Of a DNA stretch of 64,000 bases, positions 29,135-40,076 are shown piece by piece (the stretch's first letter is position 1; every line of letters starts with the position of its first letter). This DNA is from Pseudomonadota bacterium (GTDB lineage Bacteria; Pseudomonadota; Gammaproteobacteria; Burkholderiales; Methylophilaceae), in NCBI GenBank assembly GCA_029782295.1, contig JAKOVB010000027.1, positions 124,001-188,000 of the forward strand, read 5' to 3'. Under the pieces are notes generated by a model. It did not search any database. It saw only the letters and a program-made list of their open reading frames with translations, and was not told the DNA's origin. Both the position numbers and the translations under genes were made by a program.

Positions 29135-30294
29135 ACCGGCACCCCTTTCGCGAGGCGGCGATTTTCCCAATCGATCCTCAGCAGGACTGCCAGCGCCACG
29201 CAATTCGCGACGATCCCGGAGCCACCGAACGACAACAGCGGTAGCGTCAGCCCCTTGGTCGGCAGGAGCCCCATATTCACGCCCATGTTGATGATGGACT
29301 GCACACCCAGCCAGATGCCTATCCCTTGCGCCAGCAACGCCGAAAAATGATGTTCGTGCGAAGCGGCTTCCTTGCCGATGCCGAAGGCCCGCAGCACGAT
29401 CCAGGCAAACATGACGACCACTGCCGTCACCCCCACGAATCCAAGCTCTTCGGCGATCACTGCCAGCAGGAAATCGGTGTGAGCTTCCGGCAGGTACAGC
29501 AGCTTTTCCACACTGGCGCCCAGGCCGACGCCGAACCATTCCCCGCGTCCGAATGCGATCAGGGCATGGGACAACTGGTACCCCTTGCCGAACGGGTCTG
29601 CCCATGGATCCCAGAAGCCGATAATCCGCTGCAGGCGATAAGGTGAACTCATGATCAGCACCACCACTCCCACGACCAGCAGTGCCAGCAAACCCACAAA
29701 GATGCGCCCGTTGATGCCGCCCAACCACAAGATGCCAATGGAAATGGAGGCGATGACAGCGAATGCGCCGAAGTCCGGTTCGCGCAGCAGCAACCCACCC
29801 ACCACCAGCATCACCGCCAGCATGGGCAGGAATCCCTTGGTAAAACTGTCAAGGAATGCGGCCTTGCGTACGGTGTAGTCGGCCACATAAATGGTGGCGA
29901 ACAGTTTCATGAATTCCGATGGCTGCAACGTTGCAAAACCCAGCGGAATCCAGCGGCGACTACCGTTCACTTCACGTCCCAGCCCCGGGATGAGCACCAT
30001 GACCAGCAGGGCGAGGCCGCCGATGAAGAGGTAGGGGGCAACCTGCTGCCAGACGCGTGTCGGCACCTGGAATGCCACGAAACCCGCGGTGAGTGCCAGC
30101 ACCAGATAAATCGCGTGGCGAACCAGGAAGTAAGTCGAATTATGGCCGGTCATCTTGTCCGCCTCGGCCAGTGCGATCGAGGCGGAATACACCATGACCA
30201 GCCCGAATCCCAGCAACAGCAAGGCAACCCACAGCAGGCCCTGGTCATAGCTCGGGGCGGTGATCTTGTCGCGGTTGCTCAGCATGTACATCAT
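29131..30294 (-). CDS. ftsW: SEDS peptidoglycan polymerase FtsW
   Basis: 387 residues, about ten membrane helices. It polymerises septal glycan strands with its partner PBP3 (ftsI in this cluster). The SEDS features [27 protein letters not shown] and [13 protein letters not shown] are clear. Three ATGs lie within the first ten bases or so after GAGGAGG, so the exact start is uncertain by a few residues. It overlaps murD and murG by 4 bases each. Confidence 0.95.
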   Translation of the reverse strand: MMYMLSNRDKITAPSYDQGLLWVALLLLGFGLVMVYSASIALAEADKMTGHNSTYFLVRHAIYLVLALTAGFVAFQVPTRVWQQVAPYLFIGGLALLVMVLIPGLGREVNGSRRWIPLGFATLQPSEFMKLFATIYVADYTVRKAAFLDSFTKGFLPMLAVMLVVGGLLLREPDFGAFAVIASISIGILWLGGINGRIFVGLLALLVVGVVVLIMSSPYRLQRIIGFWDPWADPFGKGYQLSHALIAFGRGEWFGVGLGASVEKLLYLPEAHTDFLLAVIAEELGFVGVTAVVVMFAWIVLRAFGIGKEAASHEHHFSALLAQGIGIWLGVQSIINMGVNMGLLPTKGLTLPLLSFGGSGIVANCVALAVLLRIDWENRRLAKGVPV

Positions 30295-31652
30295 GCGGCC
30301 TCCTCGAGCTTGTTCACCGCAGCGATGAACACTTCCGCGCGATGCACGTAATTGCGATACATATCAAAGCTGGCACATGCCGGCGACAGCAACACGGCAT
30401 CCCCGTGACGCGCGGCGGCAAACGCCTTGTACACCGCGTCTTCCATCGTCGTTGCATCGATGACGGGGACGCCCGCGGCCTGAACCGCCTTCCTGATCAG
30501 CGGCGCATCGCGCCCGATCAGCACAACGGCGCGGGCATTCTGTTCCACGGCTTTGCTCAGCGGCGTAAAATCCTGCCCCTTGCCATCCCCGCCGGCAATC
30601 AACACGACCTTGCGTGGCAACCCCTCGAGGGCGGCACAGGTAGCGCCGACATTGGTCCCCTTGGAGTCATCGTAGAAGTCGACACCCTGGTGTTCCGCCA
30701 CCCATTCCACGCGATGCGGCAGCCCCTTGAATCGGCGCAGTGTGTCGAGCAGCGGCGCCATGTCCAGGTGGATGGCGCGGCACAAGGCCAATGCAGCCAG
30801 TGCATTGGCCGCATTATGCAGGCCGGCCAGCGGCATCTCCGCCAAATCCATCAGGACTGTCTCGCCCTGTGCCAGCCAGGTCCTGCCATCGCGGCTCACC
30901 AAACCATAAGCATCGGCAGTAGACGGCTGGTCAAGCCCGAAGGTGACGATCTGGCGGCCATCCATGGCCATGCCTGCACTCCAGGCATCCTGCCGGTTCA
31001 GGACCTGTACGCCCCGCCCCTGGAAGATGCGTGCCTTGGCGGTCGCATAATTGGCCATCTTGCCGTCGTAACGATCCATGTGATCCTCGGTCACATTCAG
31101 CACGGTCGCCGCATCGGCTTGCAGGGAATATGTCGTTTCCAGCTGGAAGCTCGACAGCTCCAGCACGTAGACATCAGGAACATTGCCATCCAGGGTATCC
31201 AGCACGGGCAGGCCGATATTGCCGGCCACCACGGTATTCAAGCCGGCCGCCTTGCACATCTCACCGACCAGCGTGGTCACGGTGGTCTTGCCGTTGGCAC
31301 CGGTGATCGCGATGACCCTGGCCGCTTTCGGACGGAACCGGGCGAACAATTCGACATCGCCGACCACGGGCTTGCCTTGCGCGAGCGCCTTCTGAATCTG
31401 CGGCTCTGCCAGCGGTACCCCCGGGCTGCATACCAGAATCTCGGCCTGATCGAACAGATCCTCTGTGAACGGGCCACACTGCACGACCACCTGCGGAAAC
31501 TCCTGCCGCACCTGCTCGAGACCCGGCGGCACAGCACGGGTGTCGGCGACAGACAGGCGCGCGCCCTGGCGAGCAAGCCAGCGCAACGCCGAGAGGCCGG
31601 TCTCTCCCAGCCCCAGCACCAGCACCTGTTTGTCCTTGAGTTCGAATGTCAT
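30291..31652 (-). CDS. murD: UDP-MurNAc-L-Ala--D-Glu ligase
   Basis: 453 residues. It adds D-glutamate to the stem peptide. [17 protein letters not shown] binds the UDP-sugar, [12 protein letters not shown] is the phosphate loop, and [10 protein letters not shown] is the family motif around the catalytic centre. It overlaps mraY by 4 bases and ftsW by 4. Confidence 0.96.
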   Translation of the reverse strand: MTFELKDKQVLVLGLGETGLSALRWLARQGARLSVADTRAVPPGLEQVRQEFPQVVVQCGPFTEDLFDQAEILVCSPGVPLAEPQIQKALAQGKPVVGDVELFARFRPKAARVIAITGANGKTTVTTLVGEMCKAAGLNTVVAGNIGLPVLDTLDGNVPDVYVLELSSFQLETTYSLQADAATVLNVTEDHMDRYDGKMANYATAKARIFQGRGVQVLNRQDAWSAGMAMDGRQIVTFGLDQPSTADAYGLVSRDGRTWLAQGETVLMDLAEMPLAGLHNAANALAALALCRAIHLDMAPLLDTLRRFKGLPHRVEWVAEHQGVDFYDDSKGTNVGATCAALEGLPRKVVLIAGGDGKGQDFTPLSKAVEQNARAVVLIGRDAPLIRKAVQAAGVPVIDATTMEDAVYKAFAAARHGDAVLLSPACASFDMYRNYVHRAEVFIAAVNKLEEAA

Positions 31653-32752
31653 CTCAGTTTCAGTGTCGACAGTCCCAGCAACACCAGCATCATGGTGATA
31701 ATCCAGAAGCGCACGACCACCTGCGTTTCCTTCCAGCCCTTCTGTTCGTAGTGGTGATGCAACGGCGCCATCAGGAAAATCCGACGCCCCTCACCGAATT
31801 TTTTCTTGGTATAGCGGAAGTAAGTCACCTGCACGGCCACGGACAGGGTCTCGACCACGAACACCCCACCCATGATGAAAAGCACGATTTCCTGGCGAAC
31901 GATCACGGCCACCACCCCCAGGGCCGCACCCAGCGCCAGCGCGCCGACATCACCCATGAACACTTCAGCGGGATAGGCGTTGAACCACAGGAACCCGAGG
32001 CCCGCCCCGGCCATCGCCGCGCAGAACACGGCCAACTCGCCCGAACCGGGCACGTAGGGAATCCCGAGGTATTTGGAGAAGTAGAGATGGCCGGCTGCGT
32101 AGGCAAACACCGCCAAGGCGCTGCTGACCAGCACCGTCGGCATGATCGCCAGACCATCCAGGCCATCGGTCAGGTTGACGGCATTGCTGCTGCCGACCAC
32201 CACAAGATAGGTCAGCACGATAAAGCTGACGGCACCCAGGGGCAACACCAGATGCTTCAGGAACGGGAAGATCAGTTCGGTTTCCGCCGGCAGCGTAGCC
32301 GTCGAATAAAGGTAGATCGCCACACCGAAACCAATCAGGGATTGCCAGAAATACTTCTCTTTCGCTGACAGGCCCTTGGGGTTGCGGTGGACTACCTTGC
32401 GCCAGTCATCCACCCAGCCGATGATGCCGAATCCCATGGTGGTGACCAGCACCACCCACACGTAACGATTGGTCAGGTCCGCCCACAGCAAGGTCGAAAT
32501 CGCGATCGCCACCAGGATCAGCGCCCCGCCCATGGTCGGCGTTCCGGCCTTGACCAGATGGGTTTGCGGGCCATCGTCGCGCACGGCCTGCCCGACCTTG
32601 TATTCGGTCAGCTTGCGGATCATGGTCGGCCCGACCATGAAGGAAATCACCAGGGCAGTCATCGTCGCCAGCACGGCACGCAGGGTGATGTAATTGAACA
32701 CATTGAAGGCACGGATGTCGTGTGCCAACCATCTTGCCAGCTCAAGCAGCAT
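31649..32752 (-). CDS. mraY: Phospho-MurNAc-pentapeptide transferase
   Basis: 367 residues with about ten membrane helices. It makes lipid I by moving phospho-MurNAc-pentapeptide to undecaprenyl phosphate. The magnesium and catalytic motifs [20 protein letters not shown] and the final [13 protein letters not shown] are all intact. AGGAGG sits upstream of the start. It overlaps murF by 11 bases. Confidence 0.97.
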   Translation of the reverse strand: MLLELARWLAHDIRAFNVFNYITLRAVLATMTALVISFMVGPTMIRKLTEYKVGQAVRDDGPQTHLVKAGTPTMGGALILVAIAISTLLWADLTNRYVWVVLVTTMGFGIIGWVDDWRKVVHRNPKGLSAKEKYFWQSLIGFGVAIYLYSTATLPAETELIFPFLKHLVLPLGAVSFIVLTYLVVVGSSNAVNLTDGLDGLAIMPTVLVSSALAVFAYAAGHLYFSKYLGIPYVPGSGELAVFCAAMAGAGLGFLWFNAYPAEVFMGDVGALALGAALGVVAVIVRQEIVLFIMGGVFVVETLSVAVQVTYFRYTKKKFGEGRRIFLMAPLHHHYEQKGWKETQVVVRFWIITMMLVLLGLSTLKLR

Positions 32753-34100
32753 GACGGGCCTCCTGAGGTAAGTTATCGGTAATCAGCGCGACCACCCGCT
32801 CCATGCGCATGAATCGCGAGCCTTTGACCAGGACAGTGGTGTTGGTATCGAGCTGCTTTTTCAGTTCAGCGACCAGGGATTCTGGACGATCGAAGTGCAT
32901 GCCCCCATAGGCCGGGCTCATCTCACCCAGCGTCATCACGCCGTCCAGCCGGGCTTCGGCGGCGTAACGCCCGATCTCTTCGTGCATTTCGCGTGCGTTG
33001 GCGCCCAGCTCCCCCATATCCCCGATCACCAGCACGCGATGCCCCGGGCAGGCGGCCAATACGTCGATGGCAGCACGCATCGAAGCTGGATTGGCGTTAT
33101 ACGTATCATCGATGACGGTGCAGCCACTCAGCCCGGGCTTGCGCTGCAGCCGGCCCTTGGCACCGCCGAAGCCCTGCAGTCCTGTCGCCACGGCCTCTAA
33201 CGAAACACCCATCGCCAGGGCCGCTGCGGTCGCTGCCAGCGCATTGCGTACGTTATGCAGGCCGGCGGCGGGGAGGCGGACCTGCACAGGCCCCATCGGG
33301 GTTGTGATCCGGATATCGCTGGAATCGGCATGAAGCTGATAGCTGGCGCTCACATCAGCAGTTTGATCGAGCCCGAAGGTCTGGATGCGACGCCCTTTAG
33401 CCAGCGAGCGCCACAATGGGGCATGCGGATCATCCGCATTGATGATCGCGACGCCATCGTCCGCCAGGCCTTCGAAAATTTCACCCTTGGCCCGCGCCAC
33501 GCCCTCCACGCTGCCCAGGCCTTCGAGGTGTGCCGCAAGCGCGTTGTTGATCAGTGCCACGGATGGACGGCCGATGCGGGTCAGGTATGCGATTTCCCCT
33601 GCATGGTTCATGCCCATCTCGGCCACGGCGTAACGATGCCCTTCACGCAGTTTGAGCAGGGTCATCGGCAGGCCGATGTCGTTGTTCAAGTTACCTTCCG
33701 TCGCCAGCACGGCCGATTCACTTCCGGCGGCGGCGCGCAGGATGGCAGCCAGCATTTCCTTGACCGTCGTTTTGCCGTTGCTGCCGGTCACGGCGGCCAA
33801 CGGAATGGCGAACCGCGCACGCCAGTCGGCAGCCAGTTTACCCAATGCAATGCGCGTATCTTCCACCAGAAGTTGCGGGCCAGCCCCTTCGACCGGCACC
33901 GACACCACCGCCGCAACCGCCCCGCGCTGATGGCAATCGGCCACAAATTCATGGCCGTCGAATCGCTCCCCCCTGAGGGCAATGAACAGATCTCCCGCCC
34001 GGATGTTGCGGCTGTCGGTGGAGACGGCATCGAACGACACATCGGCCCCCAGGACCTTGCCCCGGACGGCGATGGCAGCCTGTGAAAGGGTCATCATCAT
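32742..34100 (-). CDS. murF: UDP-MurNAc-tripeptide--D-Ala-D-Ala ligase
   Basis: 452 residues. It adds the D-Ala-D-Ala made by Ddl. An N-terminal uridine-binding domain ([16 protein letters not shown]) is followed by [12 protein letters not shown] and [11 protein letters not shown]. The start is one of three consecutive ATGs after GGAGG; the first overlaps the murE stop. Confidence 0.95.
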   Translation of the reverse strand: MMMTLSQAAIAVRGKVLGADVSFDAVSTDSRNIRAGDLFIALRGERFDGHEFVADCHQRGAVAAVVSVPVEGAGPQLLVEDTRIALGKLAADWRARFAIPLAAVTGSNGKTTVKEMLAAILRAAAGSESAVLATEGNLNNDIGLPMTLLKLREGHRYAVAEMGMNHAGEIAYLTRIGRPSVALINNALAAHLEGLGSVEGVARAKGEIFEGLADDGVAIINADDPHAPLWRSLAKGRRIQTFGLDQTADVSASYQLHADSSDIRITTPMGPVQVRLPAAGLHNVRNALAATAAALAMGVSLEAVATGLQGFGGAKGRLQRKPGLSGCTVIDDTYNANPASMRAAIDVLAACPGHRVLVIGDMGELGANAREMHEEIGRYAAEARLDGVMTLGEMSPAYGGMHFDRPESLVAELKKQLDTNTTVLVKGSRFMRMERVVALITDNLPQEARHAA

Positions 34101-35530
34101 GCCCGACCCTCCAGCAGCCGCATCGCCACTTCGGCGTCACTGAACGGCAGTTTCACATGACCGATTTCCTGATATGTCTCATGCCCCTTGCCCGCCAGCA
34201 ACACGATGTCACCGGCACCGGCCTGACCGATCGCCTGGGCGATAGCTGCGGCGCGGTCGGCTTCCACGTGATAATCGCCATGCATGCCCGCGATGACGTC
34301 ATCGATAATGGCTATCGGGTCTTCATGACGGGGGTTATCCGAAGTCACCACGACCGCATCAGCCAGCCTGGAAGCGGCTTCTCCCATGAGTGGGCGCTTG
34401 CCTTTGTCGCGGTTGCCACCACATCCGAACACGCATATGAGCTTGCCCTGCGCCTGTTCGCGCAAAGCCGCCAGCACCTTTTCCAGTGCGTCCGGCGTGT
34501 GGGCATAATCGATCACGATCAGCGGTTTATCGCCGCCGCCCAATCGCTGCATGCGCCCAGCGACAGGCTCGACCTCAGCCAATGCCGTGACAGCATCCGC
34601 CAGGGAAACACCGGAAGCCAGCAGTGCAGCGATGACAGCCAGGAGATTGTAGGCATTGAACCGGCCGAGCAATCGGGTTTCCAGAAGCGCCTGTTCGCCG
34701 CCCGCCTCGACGCGCATGCGTAAACCGTCGGCGTTCAGGACCAGGTCCCGGCCGCACACGTCACCCTGATCCAGACCATATTGCAACACACGGACTTCGC
34801 TGCCGCGCAGCTCGGCAGCCAGCTCAGCGCCCAACGCATCGTCGGCATTCAGCACCGCACACCCCAGCCCAGCCCAGCGGAACAGTTGTTTCTTGGCTGT
34901 GGCGTAGGCCGTCATGTCGCCGTGGTAATCCAGATGGTCGCGCGACAGGTTGGTCAGCACGGCCACATCGAAATGCACGCCATTGACCCGCCCCTGTGCC
35001 AAGCCATGCGACGACACTTCCATGGCGACTGCCTGCGCGCCCTGCGCGAGGTAATCGGCCAGCATGCCATGCAGCAGGATCGGGTCCGGCGTGGTGTTGA
35101 TTGCTTCGGCCATGGCACCCGGAAATCCATTGCCGAGGGTGCCAATGGCTGCTGTCTTGCGACCCAGGCGTGTCAACGCGCGGGCCAGCCAGTGGCTGCA
35201 TGAAGTCTTGCCATTCGTGCCGGTGACACCGATCATCCAGAGCTTGCCGGAGGGCTGACCATAGAATTCATCCGCGATCACGCCTGCCTGTTCACGGAGC
35301 CCCTGCACGGCCAGATTCGCCACCTGCCATTCATCACTCCACTGGAACCCTTCACGCTCCCACAAGATGGCCGCCGCCCCTTGGGCCACGGCCTGTGCGA
35401 TAAATTGCCGGCCATCGGCACGCTCCCCCGGATATGCGAGGAACAGGCTCTGCGCATCGACACGGCGGCTGTCCGACGTCAGATTGCGCGGGTGGATTCC
35501 CTGATCGCGAAGCTGGGTCAGCAGCGTCAT
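34097..35530 (-). CDS. murE: UDP-MurNAc-L-Ala-D-Glu--meso-diaminopimelate ligase
   Basis: 477 residues. It adds the third stem residue. TSDSRRVDAQSLFLA is the UDP-binding motif, GTNGKTSCSHWL the phosphate loop, and DNPRHEDPI near the C-terminus is the motif that selects meso-diaminopimelate, as expected in a Gram-negative. The start overlaps the ftsI stop by 4 bases. Confidence 0.96.
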   Translation of the reverse strand: MTLLTQLRDQGIHPRNLTSDSRRVDAQSLFLAYPGERADGRQFIAQAVAQGAAAILWEREGFQWSDEWQVANLAVQGLREQAGVIADEFYGQPSGKLWMIGVTGTNGKTSCSHWLARALTRLGRKTAAIGTLGNGFPGAMAEAINTTPDPILLHGMLADYLAQGAQAVAMEVSSHGLAQGRVNGVHFDVAVLTNLSRDHLDYHGDMTAYATAKKQLFRWAGLGCAVLNADDALGAELAAELRGSEVRVLQYGLDQGDVCGRDLVLNADGLRMRVEAGGEQALLETRLLGRFNAYNLLAVIAALLASGVSLADAVTALAEVEPVAGRMQRLGGGDKPLIVIDYAHTPDALEKVLAALREQAQGKLICVFGCGGNRDKGKRPLMGEAASRLADAVVVTSDNPRHEDPIAIIDDVIAGMHGDYHVEADRAAAIAQAIGQAGAGDIVLLAGKGHETYQEIGHVKLPFSDAEVAMRLLEGRA

Positions 35531-37266
35531 ACCACCTCCCCCACTTCCGGCAAGTTGGCAGGCGGGATGACCACGTTATTGGTCGGTGCATCCTGTGGTA
35601 CGGCCAGCAGACGCAGACTGCCTTCCATGACCTTGCTGAACACCGGCGCCGCCACCGCACCGCCGTAGTAGGCGCCGGCGCTGGGCTCATCGATCATCAC
35701 GGCGATAATGAGCCTCGGGTCCGAGGCCGGCGCCATGCCGACAAACGATGCAATATAGCGGCCATTGGCATACTGCCCGTTCTCGACCTTCTGTGCGGTA
35801 CCGGTCTTGCCGGCGACGCGGTAGCCAACCACCTGTGCCTTGGGCGCGGTGCCGCCTGGCTGCACGACCAGTTCGAGCATGTCGCGCATTTCACGCGCCG
35901 TCTTGGCACTGATCACCTGCTGGCCGATCGGCGGCTCGTTCAGCTTGATCATGGACAGGGGCTTGAGCTCGCCATCATTGGCAAAAACACCGTAGGCACG
36001 CGCCATTTGCAGCAACGTGACCGTGACTCCCTGGCCGAAACAGATGGTCGCCTGATCGATCGGCACCCAGTTTTTCCATGGACGCAACCGGCCTGCCACC
36101 TCGCCCGGGAAGCCCGAATGCGGCGGCGTACCGAATCCCACCTGGTTATACATGCTCCACAGGGCCTGCGGCTTCAACGTCAGGCCCATTTTGGCGGTCC
36201 CGATATTGGACGATTTCTGCAGGATCTGCGAGACGCTCAACACCCCTCTGGCGTGCACGTCATGGATGGTGTTCTTGCCGATGGTGTAGGCACCGTTGCC
36301 GATATCGATCATGGTCTCCGGCGTAAAGTTGCCAGCCTCGAGTGCCGCCGAAATGGTAAACGGCTTCATGGTCGAACCTGGCTCGAAGGTATCGGTAATG
36401 GCACGATTACGTGATTTGCCGGAAATATTGACCGGGTTGTTCGGGTTGTAGGTCGGCTGATTAGCCATTGCCAGCACTTCACCGGTTTTCGCGTCCAGCA
36501 CCACGATGGCACCGGCCTTGGCCTTGTTTTCCTCCACGGCGCGTGTCAGTTCCCGGTAGGCCAGATACTGGATCTTGCGGTCGATCGAGAGCTTGAGGTC
36601 ATGCCCGTCCTGCGGCACCTTCACCGCCTCCAGATCCTCCACGATGCGACCCTGACGGTCCTTGATCACGCGGCGGCTGCCTGGCTTGCCCGACAGCCAG
36701 TCCTGATAGACCAGCTCCAGACCTTCCTGCCCGCGGTCGTCAATGCCGGTAAAGCCGACCACATGCGCCATCACCTCACCTGCAGGGTAGTAACGGCGAT
36801 ACTCGCGCTGCATGAAGATGCCCGGGATATCCAGTTGCATCACCTGCGCCGCCTGCTCCGGCGGCATACGCCGCTTGAGGTAGACGAATTCACGTTCGCT
36901 GTTGGTGAACTTCTTGCTCAACTCGCTCGGCTTCATGTTGAGCAGGCCCGCCAGCTTCTTGAGCTGATCAGCATTGATCGTCACATCCGGCGGGCTAGCC
37001 CAGATCGATTCCACAGGGGTACTGATCGCCAACGGCTCGCCGAAACGGTCGGTGACCATGCCTCGGTGTGCGGAGAGCACCAGCGCACGGCTGTACCGCG
37101 CATCCCCCTTCTGCTGCAGGAAATCCGTACGGATGCTCTGCAGGTACACCGACCTCCCCAGCAGCGCCGCGAAGCCCAGCAACACCGCCATCAGCAGGGC
37201 GCGACGGCGCCATGCCGGCAATTGCAGGATCAGCGGTTTGACTTTGGCGCTGGACGACGAAATCAT
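35527..37266 (-). CDS. ftsI: Septal transpeptidase FtsI (PBP3)
   Basis: 579 residues. A class B penicillin-binding protein that cross-links septal peptidoglycan with FtsW. It has a short cytoplasmic tail and one membrane helix (about 20-42), then the pedestal domain, and then the active-site motifs EPGSTMKPFT (SxxK), SSN and AGKTGTAQ (KTG). The start at 37266 overlaps the ftsL stop; the frame continues upstream but only as an out-of-frame reading of ftsL. Confidence 0.96.
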   Translation of the reverse strand: MISSSSAKVKPLILQLPAWRRRALLMAVLLGFAALLGRSVYLQSIRTDFLQQKGDARYSRALVLSAHRGMVTDRFGEPLAISTPVESIWASPPDVTINADQLKKLAGLLNMKPSELSKKFTNSEREFVYLKRRMPPEQAAQVMQLDIPGIFMQREYRRYYPAGEVMAHVVGFTGIDDRGQEGLELVYQDWLSGKPGSRRVIKDRQGRIVEDLEAVKVPQDGHDLKLSIDRKIQYLAYRELTRAVEENKAKAGAIVVLDAKTGEVLAMANQPTYNPNNPVNISGKSRNRAITDTFEPGSTMKPFTISAALEAGNFTPETMIDIGNGAYTIGKNTIHDVHARGVLSVSQILQKSSNIGTAKMGLTLKPQALWSMYNQVGFGTPPHSGFPGEVAGRLRPWKNWVPIDQATICFGQGVTVTLLQMARAYGVFANDGELKPLSMIKLNEPPIGQQVISAKTAREMRDMLELVVQPGGTAPKAQVVGYRVAGKTGTAQKVENGQYANGRYIASFVGMAPASDPRLIIAVMIDEPSAGAYYGGAVAAPVFSKVMEGSLRLLAVPQDAPTNNVVIPPANLPEVGEVV

Positions 37267-37523
37267 GGTGTAACAATCTGAATCTTGGACGGCTCCGGCA
37301 CCTGCATGTGCAAGTGGGAAGTGGCGATCTGCTCGATGCGGGCATGCATCGCCCAGGTACTCTGCTCGAGCTGGAGCTGGCCCCACTCGATGTCATACTG
37401 CTTGGCCATCTCCTGCTGCTGCTGAAGCTCGATATAGAGCTTGCGCGCCTTGTGCTGGGACGTCACGGTCCCCAGTGCACTGAACAGCACCACCATGAAC
37501 AGGATGAGGTTGAGCTTGGTCAT
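37263..37523 (-). CDS. ftsL: Cell division protein FtsL
   Basis: 86 residues. A bitopic divisome protein that forms a coiled coil with FtsB. It has a hydrophobic helix at residues 4-22 and a leucine-zipper-like stretch with many Gln and Glu ([16 protein letters not shown]). The sequence is poorly conserved between species, so the call rests on position between rsmH and ftsI, size and layout. Confidence 0.9.
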   Translation of the reverse strand: MTKLNLILFMVVLFSALGTVTSQHKARKLYIELQQQQEMAKQYDIEWGQLQLEQSTWAMHARIEQIATSHLHMQVPEPSKIQIVTP

Positions 37524-38455
37524 GCCGCGGCTGTCCTCTCGGCCACGCGCAGGACAGCGCTGCGCGAACGGGGATTGGCCCGAACCTCCGCCTCGGATGG
37601 CCGGATGGCCTTACCCACTGCCACCATGCGCGGCGGCGGCAACTCGCTCGCTCGCACCGGAAAACGCGACGGCAACTGGTCGCGGTCCTGCTGATCACGG
37701 ATGAAGCGCTTGACGATGCGATCTTCCAGGGAGTGAAAACTGATCACCGCCAGCCTGCCACCCGGCGCTAGGACATCGGCACATTGCGGAAGGGTCAACG
37801 ACAATTCCTCAAGCTCCTGATTGATGAAAATCCGTAAAGCTTGAAAGGTACGCGTCGCCGGATCCTGGCCAGGCTCGGTTTTAAACACCGCCCCTGCCAC
37901 GATCTGGGCAAGTTGTCCGGTAGTGGTGATGGCAACCCCATCTGTGCGTGCCGCAACAATCGCCCTTGCAATCTGTTTAGCAAACCGTTCTTCACCATAA
38001 TCCTTGATGACCTCCCTGAGTTGTTCTTCGGACGCCTGCGCCACGAATTCTGCTGCCGTCTGACCGCGACTTTGATCCATGCGCATATCGAGCGGGCCGT
38101 CGAAACGAAAGCTGAACCCGCGCGCCGCTTCGTCGATTTGCGGAGAAGAGATGCCGATATCCAGCAGCACACCATCCACCCTGCTCACACCTAATTCATC
38201 CAATCGCGCCTTGATGGCCGAGAATCCGCTGTGCACCAGCTGAAACCGCCCATCCTTGATATCCTTCGCCGCCGCCACGGCAGCCAGATCGCGATCCAGC
38301 GCGATCAATCGCCCCTGCGGGCCCAGTCTTTCGAGAATCGCCCGACTATGTCCGCCTCGCCCGAACGTACCATCCACGTACACGCCTTCGGGGCGGATAT
38401 TCAGGGCATCGACAGCTTCGTTCAGCAGTACGGAGATGTGTGAGCCGGCGCTCAC
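37520..38455 (-). CDS. rsmH: 16S rRNA (cytosine-1402-N4)-methyltransferase
   Basis: 311 residues. A SAM-dependent enzyme (formerly MraW) modifying C1402 in the ribosomal decoding centre. [26 protein letters not shown] (SAM site) and the late [14 protein letters not shown] are diagnostic. The start is GTG at 38455, overlapping the mraZ stop. The other enzyme acting on C1402, RsmI, is encoded at 46993-47841. Confidence 0.96.
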   Translation of the reverse strand: MSAGSHISVLLNEAVDALNIRPEGVYVDGTFGRGGHSRAILERLGPQGRLIALDRDLAAVAAAKDIKDGRFQLVHSGFSAIKARLDELGVSRVDGVLLDIGISSPQIDEAARGFSFRFDGPLDMRMDQSRGQTAAEFVAQASEEQLREVIKDYGEERFAKQIARAIVAARTDGVAITTTGQLAQIVAGAVFKTEPGQDPATRTFQALRIFINQELEELSLTLPQCADVLAPGGRLAVISFHSLEDRIVKRFIRDQQDRDQLPSRFPVRASELPPPRMVAVGKAIRPSEAEVRANPRSRSAVLRVAERTAAA

Positions 38456-38898
38456 AGCGAGAAACCATCCAGTTCGGTCGGCAGCGACATGTCATCGGCC
38501 GCCATCACACGCTCGAGTTGCTGACGCCAACCCTCCATGCTCCACAACTCGAAGTGACTGCCCTGGCCGACAAGCATGGCCTGCTTTTCCAGACCAGCGA
38601 ACTCGCGCAATACCGGAGAGACGAGCAATCGCCCGGCGCTATCAAGATCGATATCTTCGGCATGACCGACCAGCAGGCGCTGCATCGCGCTGGACTGACG
38701 GTCGAAACTGGAAAGCGCCATGATCTTGGCTTGAATTGGTTCCCAGGCAGGCTGGGGGTAGAGCAGCAGGCAACGGTGCGGGTGCGCAGTCAGCACCAGA
38801 CGTCCGGCGCACTCCGAAAGCAGGGCGTCACGGTGCCTGCTGGGAATTGCCAGCCGGCCCTTTGCGTCCAGATTCAGAGATGTTGCACCGCGAAACAT
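38452..38898 (-). CDS. mraZ: Transcriptional regulator MraZ
   Basis: 148 residues. It has two AbrB-like (SpoVT) halves: [17 protein letters not shown] and [19 protein letters not shown]. MraZ forms a ring and represses its own dcw operon. The start at 38898 gives the usual [15 protein letters not shown]; an in-frame extension to 38982 would run into the operator repeats. It is the first gene of the division cluster. Confidence 0.95.
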   Translation of the reverse strand: MFRGATSLNLDAKGRLAIPSRHRDALLSECAGRLVLTAHPHRCLLLYPQPAWEPIQAKIMALSSFDRQSSAMQRLLVGHAEDIDLDSAGRLLVSPVLREFAGLEKQAMLVGQGSHFELWSMEGWRQQLERVMAADDMSLPTELDGFSL

Positions 38899-38968
38899 CG
38901 AAATTTGATCCCCTTGTTTGGAACAGAGGAGGAATTGCCACCCGCCCTTAGCCTCAGGCAGCAATTCC

Positions 38969-39003
38969 CCACAAAACTCCACTTTCTCCCACTGCCGCCC
39001 ACT
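38969..39003 (-). promoter_or_regulatory. MraZ-binding repeats (four TGGGN-like boxes, 10-bp period)
   Basis: On the minus strand four boxes TGGGC, TGGGA, TGGAG and TGGGG start exactly 10 bp apart (plus coordinates 38999-39003, 38989-38993, 38979-38983, 38969-38973). This is the TGGGN-N5 array that MraZ binds upstream of dcw operons in other bacteria. The third box deviates. The array begins right after the -10 box, so it covers the start of transcription. Confidence 0.85.
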
Positions 39004-39031
39004 ATAGATAAAAAAAATGGGCCATGCAAGC
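39003..39031 (-). promoter_or_regulatory. Promoter of the dcw cluster (mraZ promoter)
   Basis: Minus strand -35 TTGCAT (39026-39031), 17 bases, -10 TATAGT (39003-39008). It fits sigma-70 and is followed at once by the MraZ boxes, which supports repression at the promoter. About 95 bp of leader precede mraZ. Confidence 0.75.
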
Positions 39032-39331
39032 CCTTTTTTGTTGTTTTTCCTTTACCGGTCAAAGACTTAGGTCATTTTGGTGAGAAAAATTTTATCCTTA
39101 AAAATGAATGGGATAGAAAATTAAGTGAAAGTGACTTATCAGGAGTCTTTCGCATGTCCTTATATCTCGTGGACCGCCCTGAAGCGAGATCGGCATCCAT
39201 CCGAAAATCATTGTTGCACACGAGGTCAACAGAGCGTCTAATCCTCCTTGATACGGAAATGGGTAGCGACATGCCCGGCCGGATCGCCGATCTGGATCCA
39301 TTCATACCAAAACAAGTTTGGGAGACTGAAG
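39032..39331 (+). other. AT-rich gap between mraZ promoter and aqpZ
   Basis: Part of the 433-bp gap between the mraZ and aqpZ starts. It is visibly more AT-rich than its surroundings around 39060-39150 and must hold the aqpZ promoter, but I see no clear -35/-10 pair. A reading frame at 39154-39420 has AGGAG ahead of its ATG but overlaps aqpZ by 89 bases and resembles nothing I know; I do not call it a gene. Confidence 0.4.
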
Positions 39332-40018
39332 ATGAACAAATATGGTGCAGAGTTTATTGGAACATTCTGGCTGGTCCTGGGCGGCTGCGGCAGCGCCGTG
39401 CTGGCCGCCGCCTTCCCTGAAGTCGGCATCGGCCTGGCGGGCGTCTCGCTCGCCTTCGGCCTGACGGTCCTCACCATGGCCTACGCCATCGGACACATCT
39501 CCGGATGCCACCTCAACCCGGCCGTCTCGATCGGCCTCTGGGCGGGTGGGCGCTTCCCCGCCAACCAGTTGCTACCCTACATCGCCGCCCAGGTCCTGGG
39601 CGGCCTTGCTGCAGGCGGCGTGCTCTACCTGATCGCCACAGGCAAGGCCGGTTTCGATCTGGCCGGCGGATTCGCCTCCAACGGTTTCGGCGAGCACTCC
39701 CCAGGCCTGTACTCCATGCAGGCTGCGCTGGTCACGGAAATCGTGATGACCATGATGTTCCTGATCGTGATCCTGGGTGCCACTGACAAGCGTGCCCCGC
39801 AAGGGTTCGCCCCCATCGCCATCGGCTTGTGCCTGACCCTGATCCACCTGATCAGCATTCCGGTGACCAATACTTCGGTCAACCCGGCACGCAGCACGGC
39901 TGTCGCCCTGTATGTCGGGGACTGGGCCGTCGCCCAGTTGTGGCTGTTCTGGGTCGCCCCCATCGTCGGCGCAATCCTCGGGGCCAGGATCTACCGGTTT
40001 ATCGGCTGCGAAAAATAA
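39332..40018 (+). CDS. aqpZ: Aquaporin Z (water channel)
   Basis: 228 residues with six membrane helices and two half-helices. Both NPA boxes are intact: HLNPAVS (Asn62) and VNPARS (Asn184, selectivity Arg187). The selectivity His and the small residues nearby follow the water-specific pattern rather than the glycerol-channel pattern. The start at 39332 has GGAG 7 bases upstream and gives the normal [16 protein letters not shown] terminator follows. Confidence 0.94.
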   Translation: MNKYGAEFIGTFWLVLGGCGSAVLAAAFPEVGIGLAGVSLAFGLTVLTMAYAIGHISGCHLNPAVSIGLWAGGRFPANQLLPYIAAQVLGGLAAGGVLYLIATGKAGFDLAGGFASNGFGEHSPGLYSMQAALVTEIVMTMMFLIVILGATDKRAPQGFAPIAIGLCLTLIHLISIPVTNTSVNPARSTAVALYVGDWAVAQLWLFWVAPIVGAILGARIYRFIGCEK

Positions 40019-40033
40019 CAGGCCCATGAAATG

Positions 40034-40063
40034 AAAAAAGCCCGGAGCATTCCGGGCTTTTTT
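40034..40063. terminator. Bidirectional terminator for aqpZ and rnpB
   Basis: AAAAAAGCCCGGA, loop, TCCGGGCTTTTTT. The hairpin has an A-run on one side and a T-run on the other, so it ends both aqpZ on the plus strand and the RNase P RNA on the minus strand. Confidence 0.92.
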
Positions 40064-40076
40064 CATCCTATATTTA

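Noticed and set aside
39012..39041. Hairpin GGGC/GCCC followed by a T-run as a plus-strand terminator
   Set aside because: The stem has only four pairs, a T-T mismatch interrupts its extension, and there is no plus-strand gene to end. It overlaps the mraZ -35 box, so the A/T runs are more likely promoter flanks.
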